A DNA stretch of 64,000 bases from Bacillus fungorum (GTDB lineage: Bacteria > Bacillota > Bacilli > Bacillales > Bacillaceae_G): assembly GCF_002746455.1 (NCBI RefSeq), contig NZ_NWUW01000010.1:62001-126000 (forward strand), read 5' to 3'. Positions within the stretch are counted from its first letter, which is position 1, and every line of letters begins with the position of its first letter. Below, in pieces: positions 62,596 through 64,000 of this stretch. Position numbers and translations under genes: made by a program. The notes beneath the pieces are model-generated. The model had not been told where the DNA came from and searched no databases. It saw nothing but the letters and a program-made list of their open reading frames with translations.

Positions 62596-63702
62596 TTAAA
62601 TTGTTACATTCTCGTCTTTTGGCAATCGTACTTCAAATATCGTTCTAATCACATTACTTTCAGCAGAAATCTTCCCATCATGCTGCTCGACAATATTTTT
62701 CGCAATAAATAGCCCAAGGCCTGTACCACCTTGCTGCTCTGATCTCGCCTTATCACCTGTATAAAACATATCAAAAAGATACGGTAAATCTTCTTTTGGA
62801 ATGCTATCTCCGTAATTAATAATTTGTACAACTACCTCTTCATCCTCAATATATCCGTTCACATCAACAAACTTGCCATCATACCCGTAGCGAATCGCAT
62901 TCGTTAAAAGATTTTCAAATACCCTCGCTAATAATTTCCCGTCACCGTTAATAGGTAAATGCGGTGCAATATTCAATCTCGCTTCTAAATCCTTCTTTTC
63001 TAATAACGGATATAATTCTTCATCCAACTGAATAAGCAATTCACCTATATCAATTGGTCTTTTTTCTAGCTGCAACATCCCATAATTCATTCTTGTGATT
63101 TCAAATAATTCATCAACTAAACTTTCCAGCCTTTCAGATTTCGTAAAAGCAATTGTGGAAAAGTGTTTAATTTGTTCCTTCGTCAAATTCTCATCTTTAA
63201 GAATTAAATCTAAATAACCTAAAACAGATGTTAACGGCGTTCTTAAATCATGAGCTAAGTTAACAATAAGCTGATCTTTACTACTTTCCGCAAAGTCTCC
63301 TCGTTCCACTGCTTCCTTTAATTTTTCACTCGCTACATTTATTTCACGTGCGATATATCCAAACTCATCATTTGATGAAACGCGCACTTGATTTGTAAAA
63401 TCTCCGTTCGCTAAATGATGAATCCCGCTTGAAATCTCATCAAAATATTTTAAATATGGCCTAGTCAGGAAGAAGAAAAACATAATGGACAGAGGGATAA
63501 AAATAATTAAAAAGAAATTAACATCCCCAATTTGTCTTATCATGAAACGCAATTGAGCTAACGGATCCTCATAACGAACGACTAATTTGTAATAGATCCG
63601 TAATCCTTCATAAATGATATACGTTACACCACCAGCACAGATCATACTTAATGCAAATAGCATAACCATCTTCGAGCGAAAACTTCTCATCTTTTTAGCC
63701 AT
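62596..63702 (-). CDS. VanS-like sensor histidine kinase
   Basis: A 368-residue kinase with two helices, a HAMP domain (about 75-130), H-box NLAHDLRTPLTS, N-box LTNAIRYG, a degenerate D-box (NYGDSI) and GTGLGLFIAK. It overlaps the regulator gene by eight bases. Together they probably control the vanY-type gene downstream. Confidence 0.9.
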   Translation of the reverse strand: MAKKMRSFRSKMVMLFALSMICAGGVTYIIYEGLRIYYKLVVRYEDPLAQLRFMIRQIGDVNFFLIIFIPLSIMFFFFLTRPYLKYFDEISSGIHHLANGDFTNQVRVSSNDEFGYIAREINVASEKLKEAVERGDFAESSKDQLIVNLAHDLRTPLTSVLGYLDLILKDENLTKEQIKHFSTIAFTKSERLESLVDELFEITRMNYGMLQLEKRPIDIGELLIQLDEELYPLLEKKDLEARLNIAPHLPINGDGKLLARVFENLLTNAIRYGYDGKFVDVNGYIEDEEVVVQIINYGDSIPKEDLPYLFDMFYTGDKARSEQQGGTGLGLFIAKNIVEQHDGKISAESNVIRTIFEVRLPKDENVTI

Positions 63703-64000
63703 TGAAAGTATACCCTACTCCCCACACTGTTTTTATTAACTTATTTTTCCTTTTATCTTCTCCAAGTTTTTTCCGCAATGTACGAATATGTACCATAACT
63801 GTATTTCCACTTTCGTAATACCCTTCCCCCCATACTTGCTGAAAAATATTTTCCACATTGTACACTTTCTTCGGATGGCTCGCTAATAAATATAAAATAT
63901 CAAACTCTTTCGGTGTTAATTCAACTTGTTCTCCGTACACATTTACTGTTCTTCGCTCCGGATCAATAACGACTCCGCCTACCTCTAAAGCAGACTTATT
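63695..64000 (-). CDS. VanR-like response regulator, N-terminus cut by window edge
   Basis: About 100 C-terminal residues are visible: the winged helix of an OmpR-type regulator, with LTPKEFDILYLLASHPKKV, VMVHIRTLRKK and KTVWGVGYTF. The receiver domain lies beyond base 64000. Pairs with the kinase at 62596. Confidence 0.9.
   Translation of the reverse strand, partial: NKSALEVGGVVIDPERRTVNVYGEQVELTPKEFDILYLLASHPKKVYNVENIFQQVWGEGYYESGNTVMVHIRTLRKKLGEDKRKNKLIKTVWGVGYTFNG

Noticed and set aside
61653..64000. Glycopeptide resistance (van) cluster
   Set aside because: Only a carboxypeptidase and a two-component pair are present; vanH, vanA and vanX homologues are absent.

Overview
The window is chromosomal DNA of a low-GC Firmicute, almost certainly a member of the Bacillus cereus group (cereus/anthracis/thuringiensis). 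The evidence is the gene content: metK behind an S-box, pckA, luxS, a GerPF-like spore protein, an SLH surface protein with an excalibur domain, a class D sortase beside an LPNTA-motif substrate, YtkD, DUF3953 proteins, SdpRI and Bce-type detoxification modules. AGGAGG-like ribosome binding sites precede nearly every gene. No tRNA, rRNA, CRISPR array, phage or plasmid gene was seen. Both ends cut genes: a histidine kinase at the left and a response regulator at the right.

Layout. 1-3.9 kb: a NarL-type sensor kinase divergent from a BcrA-like ABC transporter and a DUF4097-like lipoprotein. 3.9-4.6 kb: a chimeric NRPS/MFS pseudogene. 4.65-8.2 kb: metK with its SAM riboswitch, divergent from pckA. 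8.3-18 kb: small membrane proteins, a DMT exporter, an IscA/HesB-like protein, two tandem sensor kinases, a hydrolase and an LTA-synthase-like enzyme. 18-21 kb: a NitT/TauT-type ABC importer. 21-25.6 kb: DUF3267 protein, YtkD, YtzI, four DUF3953 paralogues, luxS, yidD and carbonic anhydrase. 25.8-28.2 kb: cydAB. 28.3-35.2 kb: spore and S-layer-type proteins, YdcF and YitT families, and a PspA/DUF350/DUF4178/DUF4247 operon. 36-39.7 kb: Fur-controlled feoAB and TPP-riboswitch-controlled thiT. 39.6-42 kb: a decayed stretch with an IS remnant, a truncated kinase, a sortase and its frameshifted substrate. 42-45 kb: hpt, a lipid kinase and YdjO. 45-61 kb: antimicrobial-peptide response genes, namely a YxeA-like protein, a two-gene ABC module, SdpR/SdpI, a BceRS-like two-component system and three BceB-like permeases sharing one ATPase. 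61-64 kb: a YjcZ-like protein, a gntP tail with an IS scrap, and VanY with a VanRS-like pair.

How it works together. Much of the right half is cell-envelope defence: ABC modules of the peptide-sensing/detoxifying type, their kinase and regulator, SdpI immunity proteins, VanY, DedA and PspA. Sites matching a TNACA-N4-TGTAA pattern recur upstream of several of these genes and may tie them into one regulon. The left half is housekeeping metabolism with classical Bacillus RNA control.

Most notable observations: two genes whose only sensible start codon is ATA; tandem sensor kinases of which one has lost the phosphoacceptor histidine; two genes disrupted by small indels immediately after a good SD/ATG; a three-permease/one-ATPase Bce cluster; a four-copy DUF3953 array; a strongly structured element between pckA and its terminator; and several repeats that look like miniature elements. 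All calls come from reading the sequence by eye; no database search or folding program was used.
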